Source: Bacteroidota bacterium
Lineage (GTDB): Bacteria > Bacteroidota > Ignavibacteria > UBA10030 > UBA8401
NCBI GenBank assembly: GCA_035506275.1
Contig: DATJPT010000018.1
Coordinates: forward strand, 62,001-126,000
Direction of reading: 5' to 3'
DNA: 64,000 nt
Shown here: piece by piece, positions 17,158 through 25,009 of the stretch
Layout of the letters: the number at the start of each line of letters is the position of its first letter
How positions within the stretch are numbered: position 1 is the stretch's first letter
Made by a program: the position numbers and the translations under genes
The notes under the pieces: generated by a model
Databases searched by the model: none
Told to the model about the DNA's origin: nothing
Seen by the model: only the letters and a program-made list of their open reading frames with translations

Positions 17158-18396
17158 TTAGAATTCAAGCACGGTCCCGTTCTTGATGATCTTCGATGCG
17201 AGATTACTGCCGTAATGGTACGGAATGTATCGGTAATTTGGAACATCGTAGAGGATGATGTCCGCTTGCTTTCCGACTTCGATGCTTCCCGTTTCATGGG
17301 AGAGTCCGAGGGCCGCGGCGCCGTTCAATGTGCATGCGGTGATCGCCTCTTCCGGCGTCATTTTCATTTGGGTGCAGGCGATGGTCATCATCATCGGCAT
17401 GGAAAATGACATCGATGTGCCCGGATTGCAGTCCGACGCAATTGCCAGTGGTATGGTTGCATCAATAATGGTCCGGGCCGGAGCGTACGGCTGGTTCAGG
17501 AAAAACGATGCTCCCGGGAGAACTGTGGCGATTGTCGATGACCGCCTCAACGCTTCAATGCCGCTCGCCGAGAGATGCTCGAGATGGTCCACCGAGATTG
17601 CATTCAATTGAACTCCGAGCTCCGTTCCGCCGATCGCGGCAAGCTGGTCGGCGTGGAGTTTCGGAATGAGTCCGAACCTTTTCGCCTCGAGCAGGATCTG
17701 TTCCGTCTGGTGCAGATCAAAATATCCCTCATCGCAAAAAACGTCGCAAAAGACGGCAAGCTGCCGTTCGCCAATGTACGGCAGCATCTTGTTGGTGATA
17801 AGCTCGACGTATCTGTTTTTATCCTCGCTGAATTCGGGGGGAAAGGCATGCGCGCCCATGAATGTCGGAACGACCGTCATGTAATGGTCTCTTCGGAGAT
17901 CGTGTATCACGTCGAGCATTTTCGATTCGGCTTCAGCGTTCAAACCATAGCCGCTTTTGATTTCGACCGTCGTTGTTCCCAGCTTCATCATTTCATTCAA
18001 CCGCCGGCCTGCAGGCCTCAGCAGGTCTTTCTTTGCCGCGGCGCGTGTTGCGGTCATCGTTGAGAGAATGCCTCCTCCTGAGCCGGCAATATCGGCGTAC
18101 GATTTCCCTTCGGCCCGCATGGCGAATTCATTTTCACGGCTTCCGGCAAAAACGGCATGGGTGTGCGAATCGACAAACCCCGGCAGGGCGACGCGGTTCG
18201 CGGCATCGAGCTCGTCAACGTCGCGCGGCGCCGATACCTCGCCGGCCGATCCAATCTGCCGGATGATGCCGTTCTCGATCAGCACGGAGGCATGTTCAAC
18301 GACGTTCAACTCGCGCATTTCTTTCCCGGCCTTGAACGGTTTTCCGTTCGATGCGACAGTGACGAGCTGGCGGATATTTTTGATAAAAAGATTCAT
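17158..18396 (-). CDS. hutI: Imidazolonepropionase
   Basis: The protein has 412 residues from the ATG at 18396. Amidohydrolase metal ligands are visible in PGFVDSHTHAVFAGSREN (His78, His80), with SGYGLN, PKLHADQL and VDHLEHLSASG further on. It hydrolyses imidazolone propionate to formiminoglutamate. The start codon lies within the first unit of a 48-bp tandem repeat. Reading upstream in frame through the repeats gives two in-frame ATGs and repetitive residues, so I favour the start at 18396. No good Shine-Dalgarno is left because the repeat occupies the leader. Confidence 0.95.
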   Translation of the reverse strand: MNLFIKNIRQLVTVASNGKPFKAGKEMRELNVVEHASVLIENGIIRQIGSAGEVSAPRDVDELDAANRVALPGFVDSHTHAVFAGSRENEFAMRAEGKSYADIAGSGGGILSTMTATRAAAKKDLLRPAGRRLNEMMKLGTTTVEIKSGYGLNAEAESKMLDVIHDLRRDHYMTVVPTFMGAHAFPPEFSEDKNRYVELITNKMLPYIGERQLAVFCDVFCDEGYFDLHQTEQILLEAKRFGLIPKLHADQLAAIGGTELGVQLNAISVDHLEHLSASGIEALRRSSTIATVLPGASFFLNQPYAPARTIIDATIPLAIASDCNPGTSMSFSMPMMMTIACTQMKMTPEEAITACTLNGAAALGLSHETGSIEVGKQADIILYDVPNYRYIPYHYGSNLASKIIKNGTVLEF

Positions 18397-18583
18397 GTTT
18401 ACTTTCCACGAAGAGCACGAAGACACACTAATTTTTACCTTCATGTTTACTTTCCACGAAGAGCACGAAGACACACTAATTTTTACCTTCGTGTTTGCTT
18501 TCCACGAAGGTCACGAAGGCGCACTAATTTTTACCTTCGTGTTTGCTTTCCACGAAGGTCACGAAGGCGCACTGATTTTTACC
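18392..18583. repeat. 48-bp tandem repeat, four units
   Basis: Units start at 18392, 18440, 18488 and 18536, and a fifth partial unit begins at 18584. Each contains TTTCCACGAAG, a second CACGAAG word, CACTAATTTTTACC and TTC(A/G)TGTTT. The CACGAAGG and CCTTCGTG words inside a unit are inverted, so hairpins can form. Units 1-2 and 3-4 form two sub-types. The array covers the hutI start codon and leader. Confidence 0.95.
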
Positions 18584-18592
18584 TTCGTGTTT

Positions 18593-18611
18593 CTTCGTGT
18601 CCTTCGTGGAT
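18593..18611. repeat. CTTCGTG flank repeat, left copy
   Basis: This 19-base element, made of two CTTCGTG words ending GGAT, is identical to 19033-19051. It abuts the stop codon of the GxxExxY gene. Confidence 0.9.
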
Positions 18612-18988
18612 CATTTTATATACCGTTTCCATTCCAATTTTCCAACACTTCCAAAGTTAATGAGAAGACCGACTCGTAAACCTGTAGCCTTGAGATAATT
18701 TAATATTTGCGATTCTTCTCTCCCTGTGAGTTCATCCAACGCCTTCAGTTCAACAATGATCTTGCCATAGCAAATGAAATCTGCAACATACTGCTTTTGT
18801 AAGATCAACTCCTTATAGCGGATGCATAAGTTTTTTTGAGGCTCAAACGGGATTTGCCTTTGTCTCATTTCAATTTCGATTGCTTCCTGGTAGACCGCTT
18901 CAAGAAAACCATGTCCCAGCTCCTTATGGACTTCGATCGCCGCCCCGATAATTTCAAAGACCTCTGCCTTGTATAGTAGTTCAGCCAT
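18611..18988 (-). CDS. GxxExxY family protein (PD-(D/E)XK nuclease superfamily)
   Basis: The protein has 125 residues, the usual length. The defining GHGFLEAVY motif is at 25-33 (Gly27, Glu30, Tyr33). A nuclease-type core follows: Asp70 in YVADF, then Glu80-Leu-Lys82 in IIVELKALDEL, and Gln94 in SQILNYLK, matching the QxxxY helix of RecB-like nucleases. The family has no settled function. The gene splits the hut cluster between hutI and the small Cys protein, and is bracketed by identical 19-base repeats. This suggests an inserted repeat-associated unit rather than a hut gene. Confidence 0.9.
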   Translation of the reverse strand: MAELLYKAEVFEIIGAAIEVHKELGHGFLEAVYQEAIEIEMRQRQIPFEPQKNLCIRYKELILQKQYVADFICYGKIIVELKALDELTGREESQILNYLKATGLRVGLLINFGSVGKLEWKRYIK

Positions 18989-19014
18989 ATTCCCCCCGAA
19001 GCATAGATAAACTA

Positions 19015-19200
19015 TTATTTGTCTTCGTGCCCCTTCGTGTCCTTCGTGGATTGGTATCCTTTGCAGTTCAAAACAGGGAGGCGCGGATATTTGACGAATG
19101 AAAGATCGGTCCTGCTTTTTTCACACATGTGAAACGTGCTTTGCCGTTCGTTCTTCACAAGCGTGTGGAAGCGGCATGTTTCGCACAACCCGATCGTCAT
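19015..19200 (-). CDS. Small Cys-rich conserved protein with repeat-derived C-terminus
   Basis: This 61-residue ORF starts at 19200, four bases from the hutU stop. It has CETCRFHT near the N-terminus, FHMCEKS in the middle and YPRLPVLNCKGY, a pattern I associate with a conserved small family of unknown function. Four Cys could bind zinc. The last eleven residues (STKDTKGHEDK) are encoded by the CTTCGTG repeat read on the minus strand, so the native C-terminus has probably been replaced or extended by that element. Confidence 0.7.
   Translation of the reverse strand: MTIGLCETCRFHTLVKNERQSTFHMCEKSRTDLSFVKYPRLPVLNCKGYQSTKDTKGHEDK
19033..19051. repeat. CTTCGTG flank repeat, right copy
   Basis: Identical to 18593-18611 and in the same orientation. 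A further CTTCGTG word precedes it at 19023. It lies inside the 3' end of the small Cys-rich gene. Confidence 0.9.
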
Positions 19201-19203
19201 GGC

Positions 19204-20889
19204 TCAGGAATTGGCTGCGGGCATCATCGGGATTTTCACGTGCCACTTTCCGGCGTTTTCGCGGGCGCGTTCGTATCCGGCGTCCGCATGACGGACGATT
19301 CCCATTCCCGGGTCGTACGTCAGAACGCGCTGCAGTCTGACCTCGGCCTCTTTTGTACCGTCCGCGACAACGACCATTCCGGCATGGATCGAATTCCCGA
19401 TGCCGACTCCGCCGCCGTGATGTACGCTCACCCAGCTTGCTCCGCCGACCGCGTTCAGCAGCGCATTAAGGATCGGCCAGTCGGCGATGGCATCGCTTCC
19501 GTCCTTCATTTTTTCCGTCTCGCGATTCGGCGAAGCTACTGAGCCGCAGTCGAGGTGATCTCGTCCGATGACGATAGGCGCGCTCACTTCGCCGCGGGCA
19601 ACGAGGTCGTTGAAGATCTTTCCCATCGCGGCCCGTTCTCCGTACCCGAGCCAGCATATCCGGGCGGGGAGTCCCTGAAAGGCGATTTGCTTCCGGGCTT
19701 GTTCGATCCAATTGCACAACGGTTTGTTGCCTGGAAATGTTTCCATCACGGCCCGGTCGGTACGAAAAATATCTTCCGGATCCCCCGACAACGCCGCCCA
19801 ACGGAACGGCCCCTTGCCGTCGCAAAATAACGGACGAATATATTCCGGGACAAAACCGGGAATATCGAACGCTTTCTTGACACCGTACGCCAGCGCTTCG
19901 CCACGGATATTATTTCCGTAGTCGAAGACAACCACCCCTTTTTGCCGAAGCTTCAGCATCGCGCGGACATGTTCGGCGATCGACGCCTGTGCAAGCGCGA
20001 TATATCTCTTTGGATTCGATCTCCGAAGCCCCAGCGCTTTATCGTAAGAAATTCCTGCCGGAACATAACCGTTCAGCGTATCATGGGCGGAAGTCTGGTC
20101 CGTAACCACATCCGGAAGAAATTTCCCTGCGGCGATCATCGGAATGATCTCCGCGGCGTTTCCCAGAAGTGCTACCGAAAGGGGCTGCTTCTTCGCTTTT
20201 GCTTCGCGGATCATTACCATCGCTTCGTCGAAATCTTCCGTCATTCTATCCACGTAACGTGTGCGGAGCCTCTTTTCGATCCGGCTGCGGTCAACTTCCA
20301 CGACAAGGCATGCCGCGCCATTCATCGTGGCTGCGAGCGGCTGTGCGCCCCCCATCCCGCCGAGACCTGCGGTGAGCAAAAATCTTCCTGCGAGCGTTCC
20401 GCCGAAGTGCTGAGACGCGCACGCGGCGAACGTCTCATAGGTCCCTTGTAGAATTCCCTGCGTGCCGATGTAAATCCAGCTCCCGGCGGTCATCTGCCCG
20501 TACATCGTCAGGCCGAGTCCTTCGAGTCTCCGGAATTCGTCCCACGTCGCCCACTTCGGGACGAGCATTGCGTTGGAGATAAGAACGCGCGGTGCGTTCT
20601 CATGCGTACGGAAGATTCCAACCGGCTTACCCGATTGAACGAGAAGCGTCTCATCGCTGTCGAGATTTTTCAAACTCTCGACGATCGCATCGAAGCATTT
20701 CCAGTTGCGTGCGGCTTTTCCCGTTCCGCCGTAGACGATCAGTTCGTCCGGTTTCTCCGCAACGGCGGGGTCAAGGTTGTTCATCAGCATTCGAAGCGCT
20801 GCTTCCTGGATCCAACCTTTACAGGAGCGCTGCGTGCCATGCGGGGCGGTGATGGTACGCCCGGTGGTTGTTTGAGGAGGAGTTTTCAT
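19204..20889 (-). CDS. hutU: Urocanate hydratase
   Basis: The protein has 561 residues, typical of the family. Recognisable stretches include QTTTGRTI near the start, [34 protein letters not shown] and [14 protein letters not shown], which holds the catalytic-region cysteine. It converts urocanate to imidazolone propionate with NAD as electrophile. It is followed within four bases by the small Cys gene. No histidine ammonia-lyase (hutH) is in the window, so the first pathway step must be encoded elsewhere. Confidence 0.97.
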   Translation of the reverse strand: MKTPPQTTTGRTITAPHGTQRSCKGWIQEAALRMLMNNLDPAVAEKPDELIVYGGTGKAARNWKCFDAIVESLKNLDSDETLLVQSGKPVGIFRTHENAPRVLISNAMLVPKWATWDEFRRLEGLGLTMYGQMTAGSWIYIGTQGILQGTYETFAACASQHFGGTLAGRFLLTAGLGGMGGAQPLAATMNGAACLVVEVDRSRIEKRLRTRYVDRMTEDFDEAMVMIREAKAKKQPLSVALLGNAAEIIPMIAAGKFLPDVVTDQTSAHDTLNGYVPAGISYDKALGLRRSNPKRYIALAQASIAEHVRAMLKLRQKGVVVFDYGNNIRGEALAYGVKKAFDIPGFVPEYIRPLFCDGKGPFRWAALSGDPEDIFRTDRAVMETFPGNKPLCNWIEQARKQIAFQGLPARICWLGYGERAAMGKIFNDLVARGEVSAPIVIGRDHLDCGSVASPNRETEKMKDGSDAIADWPILNALLNAVGGASWVSVHHGGGVGIGNSIHAGMVVVADGTKEAEVRLQRVLTYDPGMGIVRHADAGYERARENAGKWHVKIPMMPAANS

Positions 20890-20922
20890 CGCCGAAACGC
20901 GTTGTCGTGGGGAAAAAATACG

Positions 20923-21405
20923 TTACAGCTTGTATCCGATCTTGCGCAGGAATTCTTTTCTTCCTTTAATGTCCGTTTCGGTCTCGATGCCTTTTGTTCT
21001 TACGCCGTCGATGACTCCCATAATGCCGCGGCCTTGTTCCGTATCGGCGATGATCACCTCAACCTGGTTTGCCGTGGCACAGTAGATGTTGCAGACCTCG
21101 GGAATGTTCTTGACGATGTTGAGGATGTTGACCGGGAATCCGTTCTCCATGAAGAGGATGAAGCAATGGCCACATGCGAGGGCCATAGCGTTCTTCTGCG
21201 CAAGGGTAATGAGCGCAGGGTCGTTTCCCGACCATCGTACCAATGCCGGCCCCGACGATTCGCAAAATCCGACCCCGAATTTTATCTGTGAATTTGTCTG
21301 AACGATGGCTTCATGAATATCTTCCACCGTTTTGATGAAATGCGATTGGCCCAAAATGAAATTCGTCGCTTCGGGTTTTTCTATCGTAATGGTTTTGATT
21401 TCCAT
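20923..21405 (-). CDS. Adenosine_kin (adenosine-specific kinase) family protein
   Basis: The protein has 160 residues from the ATG at 21405, which has GGAG seven bases upstream; a TTG at 21417 is an alternative. It contains IEKPEATNFILGQSHFIKTV, a GFCESSGPALVRW segment and a late GRGIMGVIDG, matching the compact Adenosine_kin family. The name comes from structural work and the physiological role is unclear. It is first in the hut run, 33 bases before hutU, so co-transcription is likely. Confidence 0.85.
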   Translation of the reverse strand: MEIKTITIEKPEATNFILGQSHFIKTVEDIHEAIVQTNSQIKFGVGFCESSGPALVRWSGNDPALITLAQKNAMALACGHCFILFMENGFPVNILNIVKNIPEVCNIYCATANQVEVIIADTEQGRGIMGVIDGVRTKGIETETDIKGRKEFLRKIGYKL

Positions 21406-21673
21406 AGGTTTCTCCAAACGAATTCGATCTCCTTCTGGAACTGCAGGCTGATAATATTGGCTCTCCGCGGCTAAACCGGGCGTGTCCCAGCTATGTCTAT
21501 ATATGTATTGTCGCTTGTTCAGATATTACGTTTCCCCGGCGACAGGAACTTCGCCGGATGAACAGTTCCCAGCCCAAAGGTAGAACTATTTAGAGCGAAT
21601 TTCAATAATCAACCGCCAGGTTTGCGGGAAGGAGGATGCTGGAAAGAAGGGAAAGGTGTGGCGGGCAATAAAA

Positions 21674-21707
21674 CGAAAAACCCCGTTCTTTCGGACGGGG
21701 TTTTTCG
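21674..21707 (-). terminator. Terminator of the cold-shock gene
   Basis: A nearly symmetrical hairpin has CGAAAAACCCCGT at 21674-21686 and ACGGGGTTTTTCG at 21695-21707. The flanking A and T runs make it bidirectional in form. It follows the csp stop by 20 bases. Confidence 0.85.
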
Positions 21708-21726
21708 AACAGATTGCTAGCAAACG

Positions 21727-21927
21727 TTAAACCTTAGTAACATTGGCTGCCTGTAAGCCTTTCGGTCCTTTCTCGACGTCGAACTGAACTTTGTCTCCTT
21801 CGTTCAGTGTCTTATAGCCTTCGCCGATGATCGCTTTATAGTGCACAAAAACGTCTTCGCCGGATTCACGCTGAATAAAGCCGAAACCCTTTGCACTATT
21901 GAACCACTTCACTGTTCCTTTCTCCAT
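21727..21927 (-). CDS. Cold-shock domain protein (CspA family)
   Basis: This 66-residue single cold-shock domain carries RNP1-like KGFGFIQR and RNP2-like VFVHYKAI. It begins [14 protein letters not shown], the usual start. AAGGA lies eight bases before the ATG. It binds single-stranded RNA/DNA, and family members act as RNA chaperones and antiterminators. A terminator hairpin lies in its own leader (21957-21986), which suggests attenuation. Confidence 0.96.
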   Translation of the reverse strand: MEKGTVKWFNSAKGFGFIQRESGEDVFVHYKAIIGEGYKTLNEGDKVQFDVEKGPKGLQAANVTKV

Positions 21928-21956
21928 GGAACAATTCCTTTCTGTAAAGATTTTTC

Positions 21957-21986
21957 AAAAAAACCTGTCCGAAATACTTTCGGACA
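21957..21986 (-). promoter_or_regulatory. Intrinsic-terminator hairpin in the csp leader
   Basis: On the minus strand a perfect 9-bp stem (21986-21978 with 21974-21966) has a three-base loop. GG and seven T residues (21963-21957) follow. It lies between the candidate promoter at 22011-22039 and the csp start, so reading csp requires readthrough. Confidence 0.75.
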
Positions 21987-22010
21987 AGCGTACGACCGGG
22001 TTTTGTTGCC

Positions 22011-22039
22011 TCTATAACGCAAAATCGCAGAAGTTGCAA
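22011..22039 (-). promoter_or_regulatory. Candidate csp promoter
   Basis: On the minus strand TTGCAA (22039-22034) and TATAGA (22016-22011) are spaced by 17 bases. A start near 22004 would give a ~75-base leader containing the hairpin. Confidence 0.55.
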
Positions 22040-22390
22040 TCAGCTACTTGCTCAAAATTTGCCTACTCTGCGATTCTATTTGTTTGCCGATCTTGTCAGT
22101 GACCGGGGAGGTTCTTTTGAAAGACCTGGTTAGCAAAACAATACTCCGAGTGAACCCCGGAAGGCATTACAAGCGCAAAAAACGGTGTACTGTTGTTTGC
22201 GCTGGCAAAATAGGTTGTTTTTATTTTAGACGCAAGCATTTTTTTTATGACCAGAGGACGGGGGGTGTGAATGCCCCTTTGTTTGCAGGGGTATTCCCTA
22301 GGAGGGGGATTTTGTGCCCTGGGGCACGGGACCGCGTTTGCCAGATTTTGTCAGATTCCTGCCAAAAAAGAAAAATAGGTCGAAATATTA
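22040..22390. other. Non-coding gap between csp and the tRNA cluster
   Basis: No convincing ORF is present. There is a GCGCAAA/TTTGCGC hairpin at 22173-22202. GC-rich inverted words follow at about 22270-22330: an ATGCCCCT/AGGGGTAT stem and a GTGCCC/GGGCAC palindrome. An unrecognised small RNA is possible but not shown. Confidence 0.5.
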
Positions 22391-22420
22391 TTGACTTTAT
22401 TGCAAAATCTCTTATATTAT
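22391..22420 (+). promoter_or_regulatory. Promoter of the tRNA-rpmG-secE cluster
   Basis: TTGACT at 22391-22396 and TATTAT at 22415-22420 are separated by 18 bases, 131 bases before the first tRNA. The local AT-richness contrasts with the flanks. Confidence 0.65.
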
Positions 22421-22551
22421 GTGACTCTACCGGCAAAGCAAAAAGGCGTTACGCCTTTTAGAATTGGGCATTCATAAGACGATTTTTACCGCTGTTTCTT
22501 CTTTTCCCGCTTAATTCATTTATACAGCAGTGTAGATCCTTGTGCATTTTT

Positions 22552-22624
22552 GCTGGCGTAGCTCAGTTGGTAGAGCAGCTGATTTGTAATCAGCAGGTCG
22601 CGGGTTCGAATCCCATCGCCAGCT
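22552..22624 (+). tRNA. tRNA-Thr (TGT)
   Basis: Acceptor GCTGGCG pairs with CGCCAGC, discriminator T. The anticodon loop TTTGTAA gives TGT. D and T arms are canonical, with a GGTTCGAAT T-loop. CCA is not encoded. It is the first of the thrU-tyrU-glyT-thrT order known from E. coli. Confidence 0.97.
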
Positions 22625-22635
22625 CACGGGTATAA

Positions 22636-22718
22636 GGGTAGGTAGCGAAGTGGTTAAACGCATCAGACTGTAAATCTGACGGCTCACGCCTTCGGAGGTT
22701 CGAATCCTTCCCTACCCA
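22636..22718 (+). tRNA. tRNA-Tyr (GTA)
   Basis: Acceptor GGGTAGG pairs with CCTACCC, discriminator A. The anticodon loop CTGTAAA gives GTA. A long variable arm (class II) is present, as expected for bacterial tRNA-Tyr. Confidence 0.97.
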
Positions 22719-22868
22719 CCAACCTGCGAAAAAGATCTCAGGCTGGTCGAGAGATGAAAGAAATTTTTTTTCGAGTTCGTGAGTTGGAAGAAGTCACTCA
22801 GTCGCAAAGGGATCACTTCGGGATTGGTCGCGGGCTCGAAGGAAAATTGAGAGGATGAGAATTCAATC

Positions 22869-23135
22869 GCGGGAGTAACTCAGTTGGTAGAGTCATCCCC
22901 CGAGAAGGGGGATTGGTCGCGGGCTCGAAAGAAAATTGAGAGGATGAGAATTCAATCGCGGGAGTAACTCAGTTAGTAGAGTCATCCCCCAAAAAGGGGG
23001 ATTGGTCGCGGGCTCGAAGGAAAATTGAGAGGATGAGAATTCAATCGCGGGAGTAACTCAGTTGGTAGAGTCATCCCCCGAGAAGGGGGATTGGTCGCGG
23101 GCTTGAAAGAAAATTGAGAGGATGAGAATTCAATC
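22869..23135 (+). repeat. 89-bp tandem repeat derived from tRNA-Gly 5' half, three units
   Basis: Units start at 22869, 22958 and 23047, and the genuine tRNA-Gly begins exactly one period later at 23136. Each unit has the tRNA 5' acceptor strand, D arm and start of the T arm. The anticodon arm is replaced by a 7-bp ATCCCCC/GGGGGAT stem with a five-base loop. The 3' acceptor strand is replaced by the tRNA's own 5' flank (GAAAATTGAGAGGATGAGAA...). A partial unit lies at about 22823-22868. They are not functional tRNAs. Confidence 0.95.
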
Positions 23136-23208
23136 GCGGGAGTAACTCAGTTGGTAGAGTCACAGCCTTCCAAGCTGTTGGTCGCGGGTTCGAGTCCCGT
23201 CTCCCGCT
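23136..23208 (+). tRNA. tRNA-Gly (TCC)
   Basis: Acceptor GCGGGAG pairs with CTCCCGC, discriminator T. The stem ACAGC/GCTGT flanks loop CTTCCAA, giving anticodon TCC. The T arm CGGGTTCGAGTCCCG is complete, unlike in the repeat units upstream. Confidence 0.97.
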
Positions 23209-23300
23209 CAGAATGAGTTGTGAGGGATTGCACGTAAAAAGTGTCCGTGCGTTGTTGAAGTGCTCAGTCGGACAAAAATATTCAGGGTGCTGAGTTTGAT

Positions 23301-23373
<73 letters not shown>

Positions 23374-23463
23374 CGAAAGAAAAGGGAAGAGGTCGTCACG
23401 TCAACGGCGGACCTCGTGCTTGGAAGAAGAACACTATAAGAACATCATGCTGCGGAGCGTACG

Positions 23464-23613
23464 GTGAGAGACATCATAACTTTGGAATGCACGGTTTGCA
23501 AGAACAGGAATTATTCCACGACGAAGAATAAGAAAAAGCAGACCGGCCGGGTCGAATACAAAAAATATTGTCGTTTTTGCGCAAAGCATACTCCGCATAA
23601 AGAGACGAAGTAA
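23464..23613 (+). CDS. rpmG: 50S ribosomal protein L33
   Basis: This 49-residue protein begins with a GTG at 23464, eight bases after GGAG. Zinc-binding pairs CTVC and CRFC are both present, so this is the zinc-containing (C+) form. It lies between tRNA-Thr and tRNA-Trp, a common position upstream of secE in many bacteria. Confidence 0.93.
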   Translation: MRDIITLECTVCKNRNYSTTKNKKKQTGRVEYKKYCRFCAKHTPHKETK

Positions 23614-23632
23614 TTGCGTCGCCGAATACCCT

Positions 23633-23705
23633 ACGTGTGTAGCTCAATTGGTAGAGTAGCGGTCTCCAAAACCGTTGGTTGGGGGTTCGAGTCCCTCCAC
23701 ACGTG
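23633..23705 (+). tRNA. tRNA-Trp (CCA)
   Basis: Acceptor ACGTGTG pairs with CACACGT, discriminator G. The stem GCGGT/ACCGT flanks loop CTCCAAA, giving anticodon CCA. It immediately precedes secE, as in many bacteria. Confidence 0.97.
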
Positions 23706-23751
23706 CGAAGGTTGTGCAGATGGTTCACTTACATTCAAACGAGCCTGAACG

Positions 23752-23934
23752 ATGAAAGAGAAGATAATCGGTTTTTTTACGGACGTCTATAAAGAAATGA
23801 GCAAAGTGACGTGGCCCAAACGGAATGAACTTCAGGATTCGACGGTGCTTGTCCTCGTCGTGTGTCTGATCATCGCGGCCTTCGTCTACCTTGTTGACAC
23901 TATCGTGAGCCAGGCGCTCAAAGGAATTTTCTAA
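23752..23934 (+). CDS. secE: Preprotein translocase subunit SecE
   Basis: This 60-residue single-span SecE has an amphipathic N-terminal helix with the conserved VTWPKRNEL motif followed by one membrane segment (VLVLVVCLIIAAFVYLV). It clamps SecY in the translocon. nusG follows after five bases. Confidence 0.95.
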   Translation: MKEKIIGFFTDVYKEMSKVTWPKRNELQDSTVLVLVVCLIIAAFVYLVDTIVSQALKGIF

Positions 23935-23939
23935 ACCCT

Positions 23940-24488
23940 ATGGTAGAAACAGCGGTCGATAGAAAGTGGTATGTTGTCCGGACGTATTCGGGACACGAGA
24001 ACAAAGTGAAAGCCTATCTTGAGAGCGAGGTCGCGCAGGCGGGGCTTCAGGAGAAGATCGCCAAGGTCCTCGTCCCGTCTGAAAAGGTCTTTGAAGTGAA
24101 GGATGGAAAAAAGAAAAGCAAGACGAAGAATTTTTTCCCCGGATACATTCTTGTCGAAGCCTTCCTGGACGAAAAGACGAAGTACATCATCCTCAATACG
24201 CCGTCCGTGATGAGTTTTGTCGGCTCGAAAGAAAAGCCGGTACCCCTGCAGCCGGACGAAGTGCGGCGCCTGATCGGAAAGATCGAACAGAAAGGGGACG
24301 TCGAGCAGATCGAGGTTCCGTTCCATATCGGCGAACCGGTGAAAGTGATCAGCGGCCCGTTCAATAATTTTTCGGGGTTTGTCCAGGAAGTGAATGAAGA
24401 ACGAATGAAGCTGAAAGTCATGGTCAGTATTTTCGGAAGGAAGACTCCCGTCGAGCTTGACTTCAGCCAGGTTGAAATCGAAAAATAA
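23940..24488 (+). CDS. nusG: Transcription termination/antitermination factor NusG
   Basis: The protein has 182 residues. The NGN domain begins KWYVVRTYSGHENKVKAYLE and contains FFPGYILVE. The C-terminal KOW domain carries GEPVKVISGPFNNFSG. It links RNA polymerase with Rho or ribosomes. It is co-transcribed with secE and the rplKAJL genes. Confidence 0.97.
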   Translation: MVETAVDRKWYVVRTYSGHENKVKAYLESEVAQAGLQEKIAKVLVPSEKVFEVKDGKKKSKTKNFFPGYILVEAFLDEKTKYIILNTPSVMSFVGSKEKPVPLQPDEVRRLIGKIEQKGDVEQIEVPFHIGEPVKVISGPFNNFSGFVQEVNEERMKLKVMVSIFGRKTPVELDFSQVEIEK

Positions 24489-24519
24489 CTGTTGAATCTA
24501 TTCTGAAAGAGCGTTTCGT

Positions 24520-24945
24520 ATGGCAAAGAAAGTAGTAGGTTTCGTAAAGCTTCAAATTCCGGCCGGACAAGCCAACCCCGCACCGCCGGTCGGTCCCGCC
24601 CTCGGTCAAAAAGGCGTGAACATCATGGAGTTCTGCAAGCAATTCAACGCAAAAACGCAGGACAAAATGGGGCTTATCATCCCGGTCATCATCACCGTCT
24701 ATTCGGATAAATCGTTCACCTTCATCACAAAAACTCCTCCGGCCGCAGTGCTGCTCATTAAAGCCGCCAAGGTCGAAAAGGGTTCCGGTGAGCCGAATCG
24801 CGTGAAAGTAGGGAAAGTGACCCGCGCCCAGGTCAAAGAGATCGCGGAGATGAAGATGCCGGACCTCAACGCCGCCAGCCTCAATGCCGCCATGAGCATG
24901 GTGGAAGGAACTGCAAAAAGCTTAGGAATCACCGTCGAAGGTTAA
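24520..24945 (+). CDS. rplK: 50S ribosomal protein L11
   Basis: The protein has 141 residues, the standard length. It opens [20 protein letters not shown], the L11 signature near the GTPase-associated centre, and ends with the RNA-binding domain (AEMKMPDLN). It sits 31 bases after nusG. The gap to rplA (24946-25009) contains a GTGG/CCAC helix that could mimic an L1 site. Confidence 0.98.
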   Translation: MAKKVVGFVKLQIPAGQANPAPPVGPALGQKGVNIMEFCKQFNAKTQDKMGLIIPVIITVYSDKSFTFITKTPPAAVLLIKAAKVEKGSGEPNRVKVGKVTRAQVKEIAEMKMPDLNAASLNAAMSMVEGTAKSLGITVEG

Positions 24946-25009
24946 TTTATTCACGTGGGAGTCCCGCCACGGGCTGGACGCTTGCACCACTATATATAGA
25001 GGATGTCCT

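Noticed and set aside
18392..18583. Possible CRISPR array
   Set aside because: The period is 48 with no unique spacers; units differ only by point changes, and no cas gene is nearby.
22173..22330. Possible small RNA gene with hairpins
   Set aside because: The stems lack a clear promoter and T-run in consistent order; kept only as a non-coding region note.
22869..23135. Three additional tRNA-Gly genes
   Set aside because: The 3' acceptor strand and T-arm half are missing, and the anticodon arm is a 7-bp hairpin with a five-base loop.
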